From Anseranas semipalmata (Eukaryota > Chordata > Aves > Anseriformes > Anseranatidae), in NCBI GenBank assembly GCA_013399115.1, contig VXAA01005253.1:62001-126000 (forward strand): a stretch of DNA of 64,000 nucleotides. The letters run 5' to 3'. The notes under the pieces were generated by a model. The model searched no databases. It worked only from the letters and a program-made list of their open reading frames with translations, and was not told where the DNA came from. The position numbers and the translations under genes are program-made. Shown here one piece after another: positions 37,801 to 49,700 of this stretch (position 1 is its first letter; each line of letters opens with the position of its first letter).

Positions 37801-38094
37801 AGGTGAGACCCTCGGTACCTTGTGCAGTGGTGCAAGCACTCCCCACGCTCCTTAGGGTATACAAACTCTGAAGCGCACTGGAGATTGCATTTCCCTTGTC
37901 ATGGGCTGGTCGCACAGTGATTTGTAGTTGTCTGAGTACAAACAGGACATTTTCCTGATTCTAATTCTGATTGTGTAAAATTATTAAAACCTGTATGACA
38001 GAACCTGGACCTCACAACTTTACAATTTCATGTTAGACACAAAGTCTGTTTTCTCTCCATTTTGTATATATTAAACTTCTTTTGCTTCATCCCA
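31846..38094 (-). other. FAM124A: FAM124A intron, middle part
   Basis: Unique AT-rich sequence with no recognised transposon. It includes the run of minus-strand open frames at 34404-35578, listed separately. Plus-strand open frames at 32.1-32.7 kb are unrecognised and probably chance. Confidence 0.7.
34404..35578 (-). other. Run of four end-to-end minus-strand ORFs, unrecognised
   Basis: Four open frames of 87-111 codons follow each other nearly without gaps on the minus strand: 35578-35315, 35333-34998, 35001-34687 and 34685-34404. The first starts with an ATG and a signal-peptide-like stretch (MWTQSLHLINLLLCCLQA, then RVSA as a plausible cleavage site). A GTAAGT donor-like sequence follows at about 35355. 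I recognise no protein family. It may be a decayed coding region nested in the FAM124A intron, or chance. The strand is the same as FAM124A. Confidence 0.25.
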
Positions 38095-38142
38095 CTTCCA
38101 GAAGGCCTTTTCCAACCTAGATGATTATATGATTCTATGTGA
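38095..38142 (+). mobile_element. CR1 3' tail stub
   Basis: CAGAAGGCCTTTTCCAACCT followed by ATGATTATATGATTCTATGT is the terminal piece of a CR1 3' UTR with its octamer tail. Only about 45 bp are clear, so this is a very short 5'-truncated insertion or the visible remnant of a decayed one. Confidence 0.7.
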
Positions 38143-38543
38143 TAATTTCCATTTCTGTAACTTCATTCCTATTTGCCATTTTGCTCTCCTGTTCAGCATC
38201 ACCACTCTCACTGAAAACAGAAATGAAAATCAATCACATTTGGAGGCCATACTTAACAGGCTTTCATTCTTCTCTTTTGTGCAGGTGATTAAAATCTTGT
38301 TTTAATGTTAACTTTGCAAGGCTTACCTCAGCATGCTGTTTGGCAAGTCTCACTTTACCTCTGTACTGTGTACCCAGTGCCTATTATTTCTGCACATTTG
38401 CTCTTTTGAAATTGAAAGCCTTATTTACAAGGCCTGTTGTTTTTTTCTTTATTTTTTTCCTTCCATTCAATTTACTTGAAACCAGTGCAAAGATCCCACA
38501 AATCAAAGTTATATCACATAGGAAACCCCTACCACCTCCCCTC

Positions 38544-38624
38544 AAAAAAAAAATATACAAAAAAAAAACCAAAAAAAAAAAAAAAAAAACCCACAAAAAA
38601 AAAAAAAAAAAAAAAAACAGGNNN
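38544..38624. repeat. A-rich tract with a 3-N assembly gap
   Basis: A nearly pure adenine stretch with a few C interruptions ends at three undetermined bases (38622-38624). The N run marks an assembly patch, so the local length and perhaps the join are unreliable. It is intronic and does not touch a FAM124A exon. Confidence 0.95.
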
Positions 38625-39689
38625 CACCAAGGGAAAGAGGATATAGGTGAAAGTGGCAGCTGTCTAAAGGTATCGTGGTGGCTCTTGAAAGCTTATGTTT
38701 ACAAGTTATCTCAGCTTAATACAGATATGCCGACAGTGCAGTCAGTAATCCTGACAAGCTGGTGGCTACCTGGGCAGAAAGTGGGGAAGCTGAGTTCACA
38801 AATTAAATGCACTCCAGAAAAAATACCCTACTTCAAAATCTGACCAACAGTCTTCTAAAGGTGAGGGTCTGCACTCCTTGCTTCACACGCTAAGCAGCAA
38901 TAAATTCCTTCACCTCTGCAGTGGAGGAATGGACGTGAACCTTGCTCTGGACTGCCATATGTATCCCTTTGCAGAGCAGGGAGCTATTGAAAGCTTGCTG
39001 CTTGTTGTACTGCTTAACTCCCTCGGATGTGGTGCATGCTGATACATTGCCCAGACATCATGCCTACAGATGTCCTAACAAATAAATTCTCTTTTAGGAC
39101 TTGGTTATGAGGTCCTGAGATTAGTCTGAAAGGACAGTCGGTGGGAATATATCTCCTCGGCTGCTCTTCAAGGTGCATTTCTTTTCTTCACCTCCTTTCT
39201 CCCCATCCTGATAATCACTGTGCAGAAGAGAGGTGCAGCCTGCCACCTTGTTTTTTCAAACTGATTCTAGAAAATAATGTGTACCATCAGGAATTCTGTT
39301 TGTCTCCCATAAGAATCTCATAACCGAGAGCTATTTTATAAAACTGTCAGTTCTGTGCCCGTATTTCCTATAAAACTACACCCATCAGCCATCATTTCTC
39401 CACTCGGGCTCATAATTCCCTCTCTCCTCATTCTTTTAAATAGCTACGTCATCTCAAATCATTCTTTGCATAAACTGAGGTTGACTGTTATCTGGATAGC
39501 ATCATCAATTGCCTTCCTGAGTAGTTACACACACAGCAAGGGGTTTTGAGTTCTTCAGCAGTAGTGTCCTGCCTCTTTCACCTAGAACAGAGCAAAAGAA
39601 AAGCCTCCTTTTCTGGTTGCTGTTCTAGGTTAAGGTTTTCTGCACAAAGTCAATAAATGTGCTTCTGTTTCCCTGTGTTCTGGACTTAC

Positions 39690-40429
39690 CTGCAAGAGGA
39701 TCCTATTTCCGTCGTGGTCTTCAGTCTGCCACCTGCCTTCGCTGATTGGGCTGCAAGGGTTGGGCAAGAGAGGAACAAGCTGTCCAACATCTTTCACTCT
39801 GAACTCCAGCACCGCTGACTCGGTTGGCATTGGCACTTGGCCCTTTGGAAGTTTTTTTAAAGAAAACTGAATGTCTATTTCCATGTTCGAATAGACTGGA
39901 AATACACAAAAGTCCGTTTTTTTCTGACATACTGGTCTTTTCAGTATTAGCTCATACAACTTCAAAATGTCGATGAAGTTTTCATTCCTGCAGTATATCG
40001 TGAAGCGAATAATTTCTTTCCCGTAATGCACTGGACGAATGGCCCACAGAGGAGTCTCTGGAGCCAAAGTGTAAAAGTCCTGGCTGCATGGCATGTAAGG
40101 GAGGAACTTCCCATGCACTCGCTCTGTGTGGTGGTAGTGCCAAGGTGGCCGCTGAAAGGTTTCATGGAGCTGCAAGATGGGTTCTTCTCCGTACTCCTCC
40201 TGCAGGAACAGAATGACGGCAAGGGCTGGCTGAGGAACACCAGCCTTACCTGGCTTCCTGCGCTTCTTGGACACGCGTCTTTCTGAGACTCGAAACAGCT
40301 GGAGGTCTGGATGGATCCAGGCTAGAAGCTTATCGATGGCTTGCTGAAGAGTCTTGGATTCACCTGGGTCTGTGATAATATGTACACTAACAAGGAATGG
40401 GTCTTGTATGTCTTCCACAGAAAGTTCAC
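39690..40429 (-). CDS. FAM124A: FAM124A, large coding exon (VOC-like domain)
   Basis: Seen: acceptor AG at 40431-40430, 740 nt open on the minus strand, donor GTAAGT at 39689. The exon begins with two bases that complete a Ser codon from the previous exon and ends in phase 0 at ILLQ. The protein runs ELSVEDIQDPFLVSVHIITD, then a basic patch (SERRVSKKRRKPGK), LFLQEEYGEEPILQLHETF, a His-rich PPWHYHHTERVHGKF, and a C-terminal half IRFTIYCRNENFIDILKLYE ... VLEFRVKDVGQLVPLLPNP ... WQTEDHDGNRILLQ. This agrees well with the vertebrate FAM124A family as I know it. The function is unknown. The alternating strand-helix pattern and the closing DHDGNRILLQ resemble VOC/glyoxalase-fold proteins, which is my inference. 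Exon and domain end coincide. Open frames on the plus strand here are shadows. Confidence 0.97.
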
Positions 40430-40979
40430 CTGAGAATATAAAAAGAAAAATATCCTTTCAGATTTCAAACCTACTAATTTCCTTGACTGTTGTCAACATC
40501 TGGGTGATCTTTGATGGAGAAACAGTCTACTCAGTCACACTGGGCTTTTTTTCACCTCTCTCAAGCTCACCTACAATAAAGTAAAAATAATGTGCAGACA
40601 TATAGCAACCAAGAAAATAATCAGAAGACAAAAGAAGTTTCATCAAGCATACCATAACAGTCGCTGCTTCTACTGAGATAGGATCCAAAACACATTATAC
40701 AAAGTGCATTTCTGTGTTAGAAAAGAGCTGCCCCATAGAGCTAAGAGGTAGGAAAGACAAAAATATTGATGTAGACTTGGGGTAGAAGGGACACTAATGA
40801 TGTGCAGAATGATTTGGGTGGACAGTGTTCATCCCATCTTGCTTTAATTTGTGCCACTTGTCTTGGGGCATGGAAATTGCACCGCTGAACTCCACTCTAT
40901 CACCTTGACACTGGAGTTTTCCACCAAGTTAAAAGTGTTCTGTGTCCTGAAGGCAACTGTTTTAATAAATATGGCAAAG

Positions 40980-41107
40980 TTTGTAGGGAGAAGCAATATC
41001 TTTTATTAGACCAACAGATACAGTTGGGAAAAAAAAAAAAAAACAACAGACGAGTCTTCAGGCAGACAAGCCCTTCTTCAGGAAAAGATATTACTTCTTC
41101 CTACAAA
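40980..41107. mobile_element. Foldback / TIR element (possible non-autonomous DNA transposon)
   Basis: The arms 40980-41004 and 41083-41107 are inverted repeats of 25 bp matching at 23 positions (TTTGTAGGGAGAAGCAATAT on the left). They enclose 78 bp that includes a smaller hairpin (CCAAC...GTTGG near 41011-41027), a run of 15 A and the phrase CAAGCCCTTCTTCAGG. The text ATATCTTTTATTAGACCAAC resembles an old repeat common in sauropsid genomes, which I cannot name with certainty. No flanking target-site duplication is obvious. Confidence 0.55.
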
Positions 41108-42679
41108 TCCTGCACTGTTTATATCCTTAGACCATCATAACTACAATACTACTGCTTCAAGGTTTTTATAAGATTAGGGAAGACTGGTAAAAGCAGGAAG
41201 CACAAAAAGTTACACTTACTCAAGGGAAAAAAGAAATCCCTATTTAGCCTTGGGAGCGTTCAAAGGGGCTGTGTGTGCTGTTGTCCTTAAAACCTCTTTG
41301 ACAGCTCAGCAGCAGAACAATGGCTGGATGGAGGGAGAGGGTGGAATTATCACTTCTGTTCTGCTGGAGCTGCATGCCAAGAGAGAAGCATGTAAACAGA
41401 GATCCAAGACAGTTTAATAAATCATCCAGGTAATCTGGATATTTTTGCTGAAATGGTTCCCTCTATGTGGTATTCTGAAACTACCTACATGCCTGAGACC
41501 CCAAGCCTGGGCACAAAGCCTAAGTGTGTGAAGACTTAGAAAGGCTTCCCAAGCTTTTCATTGTGCAGACCACATTTAATAGAGGGATTGTCTCACAGGC
41601 TGTTTCCCCTCCTATTGGCAATCACACGAACCTCTCCCTCCTGCCTCCTGGCATCAGAACAACATTCCTGTGATACTTCAGCAATTGCTTTAATGGAAAA
41701 GCAGTACTATACAAGTAGTGTATTTTAGTTGTCTTTTAATACAGGATAGCTGCAAGACACAGAGAAAAGCTAGATGCAACTGTGTAGCTTTCCAGAGATA
41801 TCCAGTAAACATACCATCAGCCTCAGTTTAGAAGCTGCAGAATTATATGGCATGCAGAACTAATAACAAGCATGCATTTTGCCTAGGGGAGATATAGAAA
41901 ACCCAAGGAAATTATCAAAAATGCAATTACTGTGGGGTTCTCATATCTCTGCATGAAATGGGTGATGCAGAATGACTTTGTCAGACGGTTAATGGAAGAA
42001 AAAAACTTGAAGCAAAAAAATATCTGTCAGTATACAGCAAGAGGCTCTGCTGTGACAATTGTTATTGGTAGGTAGTTCTTGGAGATATCCCCTCTGGATA
42101 GTCACAGTGTGGGAGAAAGACAAAGGATGTGTGGGGGGAGGTCCTGTCATGGTCTTCTGCATGGGACAGCAGGACAGGAAGGCAAACAAATTACAGAGGA
42201 CAGTGATCTAATAAAACCAGGAAGAAAATAATCACCATAGCTACGCAGCCATTCATTTTTTTAAGACTGGAATAGGAGATGTTCAGTTCTTTTCTCCCTC
42301 CATTTCCTTTGTCACACAAATGCCATCAAAGCATGCAACAAGCGACAGGCTTGATATTTATGCATATAAATGACTGCAGCTTTGAAAGAAGCCTGGGCAC
42401 AACAATATGAAGCAAAGAGCCATAATTGCTGCAGGCTTCTTACTCTGAATTGAAAAAAAAAATCACTGAGCATGGCTTTTCTGCCCTCCTGTTGCTCAGC
42501 ATGGTGCCTGGACACTGAATGGTCTAAAGCATTTTTCAAAAGTGGAGCCTTGGAGGAGCCAGCGCCAATATTAGTATTCTGCAGGGACCGCTGCCTGTGC
42601 CCATCAGCACCAGAAGCTCAGAGAGCCAGCCTCAGAAGACCACCAAAGCACTGCACAAAACCATCATTAGGAGTTAGGG

Positions 42680-42738
42680 TTATATATATAGCAGAGAAAA
42701 TCACCCTATATATATATATATATATAATATATACATAT
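42680..42738. repeat. TA dinucleotide repeats
   Basis: Two TA runs (42680-42690 and about 42707-42736, the second with one AA interruption) separated by 16 bases of GC-richer sequence. Simple microsatellite. Confidence 0.95.
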
Positions 42739-43084
42739 TCTAACTAGAAGCAGCTAACTATGCTGAACAGGGAAAAGTGCAACAAATCAGGACAGAAAGA
42801 GCTTCAGTATCTATGTTTTGTTAGCAAAGATGCTTTTACTGCAATACAGGTGCCACTTTTACACCTTTCATTATCTGGCTTCTGTGCTTATTAAATGGCA
42901 GCCCTTTCTGTTTTGGTAAGAAAAACAGAAATTTAAGAGAAGCAGAAATGAGAGGCAAAGAGCTAAGAGAAACTTGCCCTGAGCTGATGATAAGCTGAAA
43001 ATTGTTTGTATGTTACTAACAAGGCTTTTTGCTTCAATTCACAGGGAAGGGGAGGGAAACGGCACCATTTCTCATGACACAGTT

Positions 43085-43106
43085 CAATTTGCCCCCGGGC
43101 AAATTG
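43085..43106. promoter_or_regulatory. Palindrome with AP-2-like core
   Basis: Nine-base arms CAATTTGCC and GGCAAATTG flank a 4-bp centre CCCG, giving a core GCC-N4-GGC that fits the AP-2 (TFAP2) type of palindrome. It lies in FAM124A intron sequence without recognisable transposon content, so a regulatory element is possible. Motif evidence only. Confidence 0.35.
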
Positions 43107-44229
43107 TCACAGAAGCAAATGAAAGCTCTGCATATGTATTAGCCTTTCTGTGTTAGTGGTTAATCCCACAGAAAATATCAAAATGCTGAGACATCTATTT
43201 GGAAATAAGCTTTGCAGTTTGCACAGCTACGACATTTTTTTCCCCTATGACAGAAGGGGATTAGTTCTTTTTGACTTAGCAAAGCACCAACATTGCTAAA
43301 GGTAATTACTACCAAGCTCGAAAGATCATTTCACAATCCTAGACTTTTTACTCATCTTGTAGGTAGCATCGCCACCCAGGAGGTGTTAAAGCATAGAGCT
43401 GTTAGCAAACAGCCCAAATGCTGAGGGGCTCTCACACTTGATGTCCTAAAGCTGGCAGCGGAAGGTGGCCTGGTATTTTATGATTGAGTTTCTGATGGGT
43501 CCTTATGTGTTGGTTTTGTTTTGATGCTGATGCAATACTGCTGAGCAGAGCAAAAAGGAAGTCCTGCAAAGCAGCATGGCAGTCTTGCCCTGTGGCTCCT
43601 CCTCCCCTCCTTTCCCTGCCCAGAAATCAGGATCTTTTCCTTAGGAAAAGACATTCTGACAGAAAGCAGTGGGTGCTGTCAAGTCTGTCTCTGCCAGCTG
43701 CTTCACCAAAATTCAAGCTGCCTTGTCTTGGGGACAGACAGGACAGGTCTACGTCAGCAGTGGCCATTTAATGACACAAACGGACGAAGTGGGAAGCCAT
43801 GGGTTAAGGGTGGAGGGTAGGGGGACACCCCTGGGAGGTGCTGTGAAGTTCAGAGTCCAGTATCTGGGTGAAACAGTTCTTGTTGAAGCTGTCCAGGAAC
43901 GCAGGGCTCGCTGTGCCAAAGCTGCACGAGCGGCTGTGACTTCAGGTCAGTAGCCCCAGCAGCTAGGCTCAGCTGAGAGTACGCCCGACTGGAGCTGCAG
44001 CTCCTTCTCCCTGGAATACGCATGCATTTCACATTAAAACACATGAGATGCAATACCTCCCTAGAAGCAATGAGCAGAGGTTTCCCCCATGCCAGCTGGA
44101 TAACCCTAGGTTAGAGACGTCTTCCTCTTGCGTTTGCTTTTTGGCCCCAGGACTCTCATACACCTGGCCCTAGCAGAACGGTCACTGGTTATCAGACCCC
44201 AGCTGGCAGCCTGGTCCCTCTTTTACAGT

Positions 44230-44340
44230 AAGGCCCAGATTGCATTTCCCCTGAAGCTGTCCTGCATGAAGACCTGTCCATTTTTGGGGTAGTGCTCTAA
44301 CCACTTCCTTATGTCAGGAGAAGTCACCACCATCGGCAGC
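44230..44340 (-). repeat. MIR-like SINE relic (A-box region)
   Basis: The minus strand reads AAGTGGTTAGAGCACT at 44306-44291, very close to the MIR/tRNA-derived A-box region (AGTGGTTAAGAGCAC). The expected B box downstream is decayed. An additional MIR-tail-like phrase, AAGGAAACTGAGAGG, occurs near 44714. Ancient and diverged. Confidence 0.45.
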
Positions 44341-46684
44341 CTAGATGACATCTGGTTTTCCTGGCTCCACCAGTGGACTTGGCTGGAATTCCATTGACTG
44401 CCCGAATCCAGCCCGTAGCAGAGCTTAGGAAGGAGATGAGCACCCGCCTTCCCAAAACATCTCTCCTACACCCGTGTTGGTGAATCAAGATAGGGACCTA
44501 AAGGTCCCTCACACTCACCAGGAGATACTTAATGAAGAGTTGCCTACAAGGTTAGGCAAATCTGAAAAGTATGCGAGATAGGATGGAGTCTGGAGCAAAG
44601 AGAGATTTTACGCAGACTGGATCCCAGCCCCAGTTTCTGCACGGGAAAGTGCATTTGCAAACTAAGGCAGGTATTTTCAACCTTCTATGCGTCTGCATTT
44701 TCAACTTTCTATCAAGGAAACTGAGAGGAGGTACTCAGCCCATAAATATTTCACAGAAGTTGTTGAGCTGAGCTGGAACTTCGCACTGCGAATCTGAGCA
44801 CTAGAACATGAACTTGCATTTCCATGCTATGGCATACTGCTTCATGGGAACCACAGTCTGAGCCTTTTATGGCCTTATAGACTAGATTCCTTTATCACTA
44901 CATCAGTAAAATTTCAGACTGAATTCTGATCAAATGGTGTGAGGCACGACAGGAGCAGTAAATGAGGCAGTGAGAGAGGATCAGAATGAACATGCCAAGC
45001 TCCAGAACTGCAGCTCCCATCAAGCAGTACTTCAGCACCAGGAAATAATTGTTAGCAGAAGATAATGAAATAACTCAAAACTGAACATTACAGATCAGCA
45101 TATTTTGTTCATTGCTAATAAATCAAAATATTTCAACACTGGGAATGTAAAAAACAAACAAACAAACAAAAAAACCCCCACCACTTCTTTGTATTAGAAA
45201 TGACAGGAAAAAAAAAAAGAAAAGCAAATCACTATAATATTTTCTAATTGAGACTTCTTGAGATTTTTGTTGCACAGATTATTTCAATATTTCCATATTT
45301 CAATTCTGTTCCAAAGCACAAATAAATGTTGAAATGGTACCATTTGTCACTGAACTGGACCTTCACATTTAATTTGGTTCTAACACAGGACTGACCCTTT
45401 TAGGTGTGTTAATTGGAAGGCTCTAGGGCAGACAGAGGCTATTTTCATAAACAAGGAGCATTATTCTATGTGCAGCTGCAGCTGAAGTGGTTACTGGCCA
45501 TCTCTGGCAGCAGAACCCACTGCTAGGTCATGCTTTGATGAATTACGCAGCATCAATAATCTTTTGAACGGGCAGGATGTGACAGATTCACCAGCTCCTC
45601 CATTCTCTTTTCCCACTGTTTAATAGCATCTGACAAATGCAGGACTGCAGCATAATGTGTTTCTCAGCATGCCCTGCTTAGCACACCACCTCAAACTCAT
45701 GAAGGATGCTCAGAAGCAATAAGAAAGGTGATATTCTGCAGGGCACAGTGACAAGAAGAGAAACCTCTTTCACACTCCCATCAGAGAACCATTATCCTGC
45801 AGAGCTGCAATTGAGTGTTCTCTAATGGAGGTAATGGTGCCAGGATGCTCACTCCTCCATCCTTGCTAAAGTAGTATAGAAAATGCATAGCAGACCAGCA
45901 TACTGACAAGTAGGGCAAAATGGTCAATATGCTCTTCCAGATGGGCACAAAATATTAGGCTCTTTGTGCTGTTATCTATTTACTCTAGGGCCCAAAAAAA
46001 GGTATTGAACAAAACCAAAGCTGGAGAATTAAGCCCGTTATCTGCCTGATACAGTTAAAAAGCTTTCTGATACATTAATATGAACAGTCTTCCGAGGAGA
46101 TGTCATTGTCCTTAGTATATAGCATGCAGCCAACCCTGCAAGACTGACTCTTACCAAAAAGTGATACTTGATGCCCACAGAGGCACTTCATGATCAAGCA
46201 AAGCTAATGGCAGATCTCACCGTGTGGTACCTTTGCTGTTTGATGGTGCAGCAACTGGTGAAACTCTCTGCTGTGCTACAGCCCCCAGGTGAACTCTCAT
46301 CGCTCCCCACCAGCTCCATTCCCCTGACCTACCTATGGGCATCATTTCATGATCAGCTTAAGCTGCTGTCGAAAGGGGCCATCTTGCTCTCCCTCCTTCA
46401 CGTCTCCACGCACTCCTGCTCGCTCTGTTTTGTTGGCCTGGGTACTTGTGTAGCTACACATCTTAAGCTGAACATGCAACTGCACCCTGGCTTGCTCTCC
46501 TGTTTGCACTCCAACAGTCCGTGGTGCCAAGACTGCCATCTCAGCTTGTCTTCAGAACCACGTAACCCCCTTCTTCTTCCCTTCTTCTCTGTGTCACAAC
46601 CATTGCAGCCCAGAGTCATCCTGTGGAAGGTCAGGTACCTAACAGATGTCCCTCCAGAAGAAGCTGGCTGTCCTGGACTCCTTT

Positions 46685-46760
46685 TGTAGTCAATGATGAG
46701 AGACAGAATCAAACCCGAGACTCCACCGTCTATAAGTGTAGTGGGAGCTAAGTAACTACA
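46685..46760 (-). repeat. MIR-like SINE relic with B-box remnant
   Basis: On the minus strand GGAGTCTCGGGTTTGATTCT, followed by 'gtctctcatcattgactac', aligns with the MIR/tRNA B-box region (GGGTTCGAATCC and 'tctgccactgactt'). The TTAGCTCCCACTA upstream could be a degenerate A box. I considered a tRNA gene and rejected it because no acceptor or anticodon stem forms. Confidence 0.45.
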
Positions 46761-49700
46761 CTTCCATCTTCATTCCTCAGCTATGCAATGCAACTTGTAG
46801 GAAGATGTTGTGGGCCTATGTGCTTATCTTGAAGATCATTCTCGTTGTGGTAACTTATCTTGCTGTACCACTTTGTCAACAAATGAGATGTGCTTTTGTG
46901 ACGATCGTTACAGAAGAAATACTCTTGAACTATGTGGTTACATCCTCTGAATCCAACTTCTTATATTCATTTAGTCAAGCTTCTGATTGATAACACCAGG
47001 GTGAACACTCAGGGGCTCCTTAGGTCATGGAAGCACCCTCATTCCCTGTTTCCCTCAACTCCTTATTCACAGTGCTTCAGCTTTCTCATTTACCCCCTAA
47101 CTACCTGGCAGACAAGAAGCGGTTCACACTTGGTTTAAAGATATGTCTGTGTTGTCTGTGGGCTGATTGTCCAGCTGTAGGTTAACAAAACAGATGACTT
47201 TAAACTCACATTGCAGCCCTTTTAATCCCTGAAGGCAAAAGTTTGTCCCTCTGCCTTTCATCCAGTTCTGATGAAACTTGTGGGATGTTAACATCTCTGA
47301 GATCTTTATTTCTCTATCAAAATTCCCTGAACAGGGGTAAGGGGCTGAAAAATCATTTTGTGAGGAGAAATGGCACAATCATATTGTGTTTCTCTTCAAA
47401 AACAGGATAAAAAGAAAGGGACTGGTGTGCCACGACGTGTGTCTAACTGTCTAATCCTGTGTCCCTTACAATACAGCCTTCTCTTTGCAAATCCTATGTT
47501 TTTTATCTAGGTTTTATGTGGCCTGCAGGCATGTCAAAAAGAGGCTTTTACTTTTTTACTTTTCTGTGTATTAAGCACCTAGCAAAAAAAGACCCCCAAC
47601 TCCAAGAAAAAGATGTATGGGATCTTCATGTAGACAAACAGCAGGAACCTACAGTAGGTGCTTTCAGACCATGGTTATAAGCAAGTAAACTCTGGCAATC
47701 TCTCACACATACCTCCAAGATAAGTTTTTTTCCACCAGTGCTATGGTCTTCTTCATCAGCTCCTTACTCTTCATGCTGCTTGATGTCCTTGCAATCCGGT
47801 ATTCTCCTCCCCACAAATATGCTGCTGACACCATACTTTACATTGGCAACAGCAATGTTAGAAATAGAGTCTCAATTTTAAAAAAAGTCCTTATCGTGTA
47901 CTTACTCTCTGGAGAGAATTGAGGTCTTACTTCAGTGCTCTCCTCAACCACAGATTTAGCTACAAATTTGCTGAAAAGCAAGAACCTCAAAATGCTGATG
48001 TATTCACACATCTTTGGGACAGTCACTACTAAATTGAGAATAGTGGTAAAATGGCAGAAATTGGCAATACTGTTAAGTCAGCCCTGCTTGCTTGCATTTC
48101 CATCTATCATGATCGTGCCAGGGCCTTCTAACCAATTTTCTAAGAATACTTCTTTGCAGTCCAACTCGTGGTGCTCACCTTATACTTACCTACTGCTGAT
48201 ACCTGGAGCAAGACAGCATTTTATATTTCTGGACATGACCATGCACACTACACAGTGATTCCAAATCTGGCACAAGACCCTAATTCTGGTCAGAGATGCC
48301 GTCTTTTCATCCTCATTTGCATCAAATTTATGCTTATCCCTTCTCACCACAGCTCACATCCTCACCTTGCTACACGTACTCAGAATGAATAAAAATCATT
48401 TTAGAATTTGCAGGCAAAACCCACTGCTTCAGGAAAAATCACCCTGAAGGGAGATCTTTGAGGTGCTGAGTTTCTGCAGTTGTTATCTGTAGTTCAGTGT
48501 GAGCAAAGCGGCAAATGTGCAAAAAAGCAAACGTGCACTGAAAAGCTATATAAGCTACAATGGGGAAGGCTAGCATAAAGTATTATTATAAGAATTTAGG
48601 GACATTCTCCTGGTGGCCAATTGTTTTTATTTCCCCTCTTCCCTCCCACATAGTTCACCACAATTCAAGAGCTGTCTTGGGAGCCTCAGTCCAGCTTGCA
48701 CTGCATATGTGTCCATACCACAAAATGGATTCACGTGATTTGGCATTTTCATTACCTGTCTTCACTCAAAAGCCACAATCTACCTCTGTTTCCTCATCAA
48801 ATGGGGCTCAAATGGCTCACACAGAGATTAATTCTCACAGGAGACCTGATACTTACAGGAGAAGCAGTAAGTGAATTCTTTTTTGCACACTGAAAAATAT
48901 TCCCGATCTGTAGAAAACAGCTGACAACTGTCATTCTGTATCTTTCAGAAACAATAACCAGAAAACCCTCTGTGGGGAACTCAATCATAGTGGTTAGCTG
49001 CTGCTCACAAGATTTGCCCCAGTGAGTTCAGCGATGCTGTTGGTGCAAATGGCTCTGCATCATCAAGGCAAAGCACGGGACTTTACATAGCAGCCTATAT
49101 TGCTGCTAAAATCAGTCCAGCGGAGAAATACAGGTAGAGTACATTAATTACTAATGCTCAACTATTACATTTATTTCTTAATTGGCATTTTATATTGTGT
49201 ATAGAACTGAAAAAAGTTGCCCCACTTTTTTTTTTTAAGGGAGATAAAGGATGGAAGAGGGGCTGAAACTGAAACACAGAGAGAGCAATATTCCAGATGA
49301 CTCCAGATTTCCACCTTAGACAGTTTAAGCTTTGCAAAGACATAAGTCTTTTCCAATCATAAAATCTTCCTAAATAAAGATATGGATTGTTTTACTGGGC
49401 AAGAACCCAGATACTGATCTTTGGTATTCATTTCAGATCTCTGTATGGAGTTGCAAGGCGTAGTAATTCAGTAAAAGTCCCATCAGCAATCACCGATAAA
49501 TCAAAGGCTGTACTATGCATGTCAGCATTCAAACTGCATCCAGCAACATATGAAGTCCTTTGACTGCAAGCATTGTAATTTCTTAAAATCTGGCTCCTAG
49601 ATAAAGATGAGATTCTAAAAAAAATATGGTTTTTATAAATGCGCAGAAAGAACATGGCCTTTGGAAAAAAAAAAAAAAAAAACAACAAGAAACTCTGTAT

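Noticed and set aside
46168..46689. 173-codon plus-strand open frame in a FAM124A intron
   Set aside because: Starts beside no promoter, no recognised family; leucine/serine richness is what random C/T-rich sequence gives.
46685..46760. tRNA gene
   Set aside because: Only a degenerate B box is present; acceptor and anticodon stems do not form, so a SINE relic fits better.
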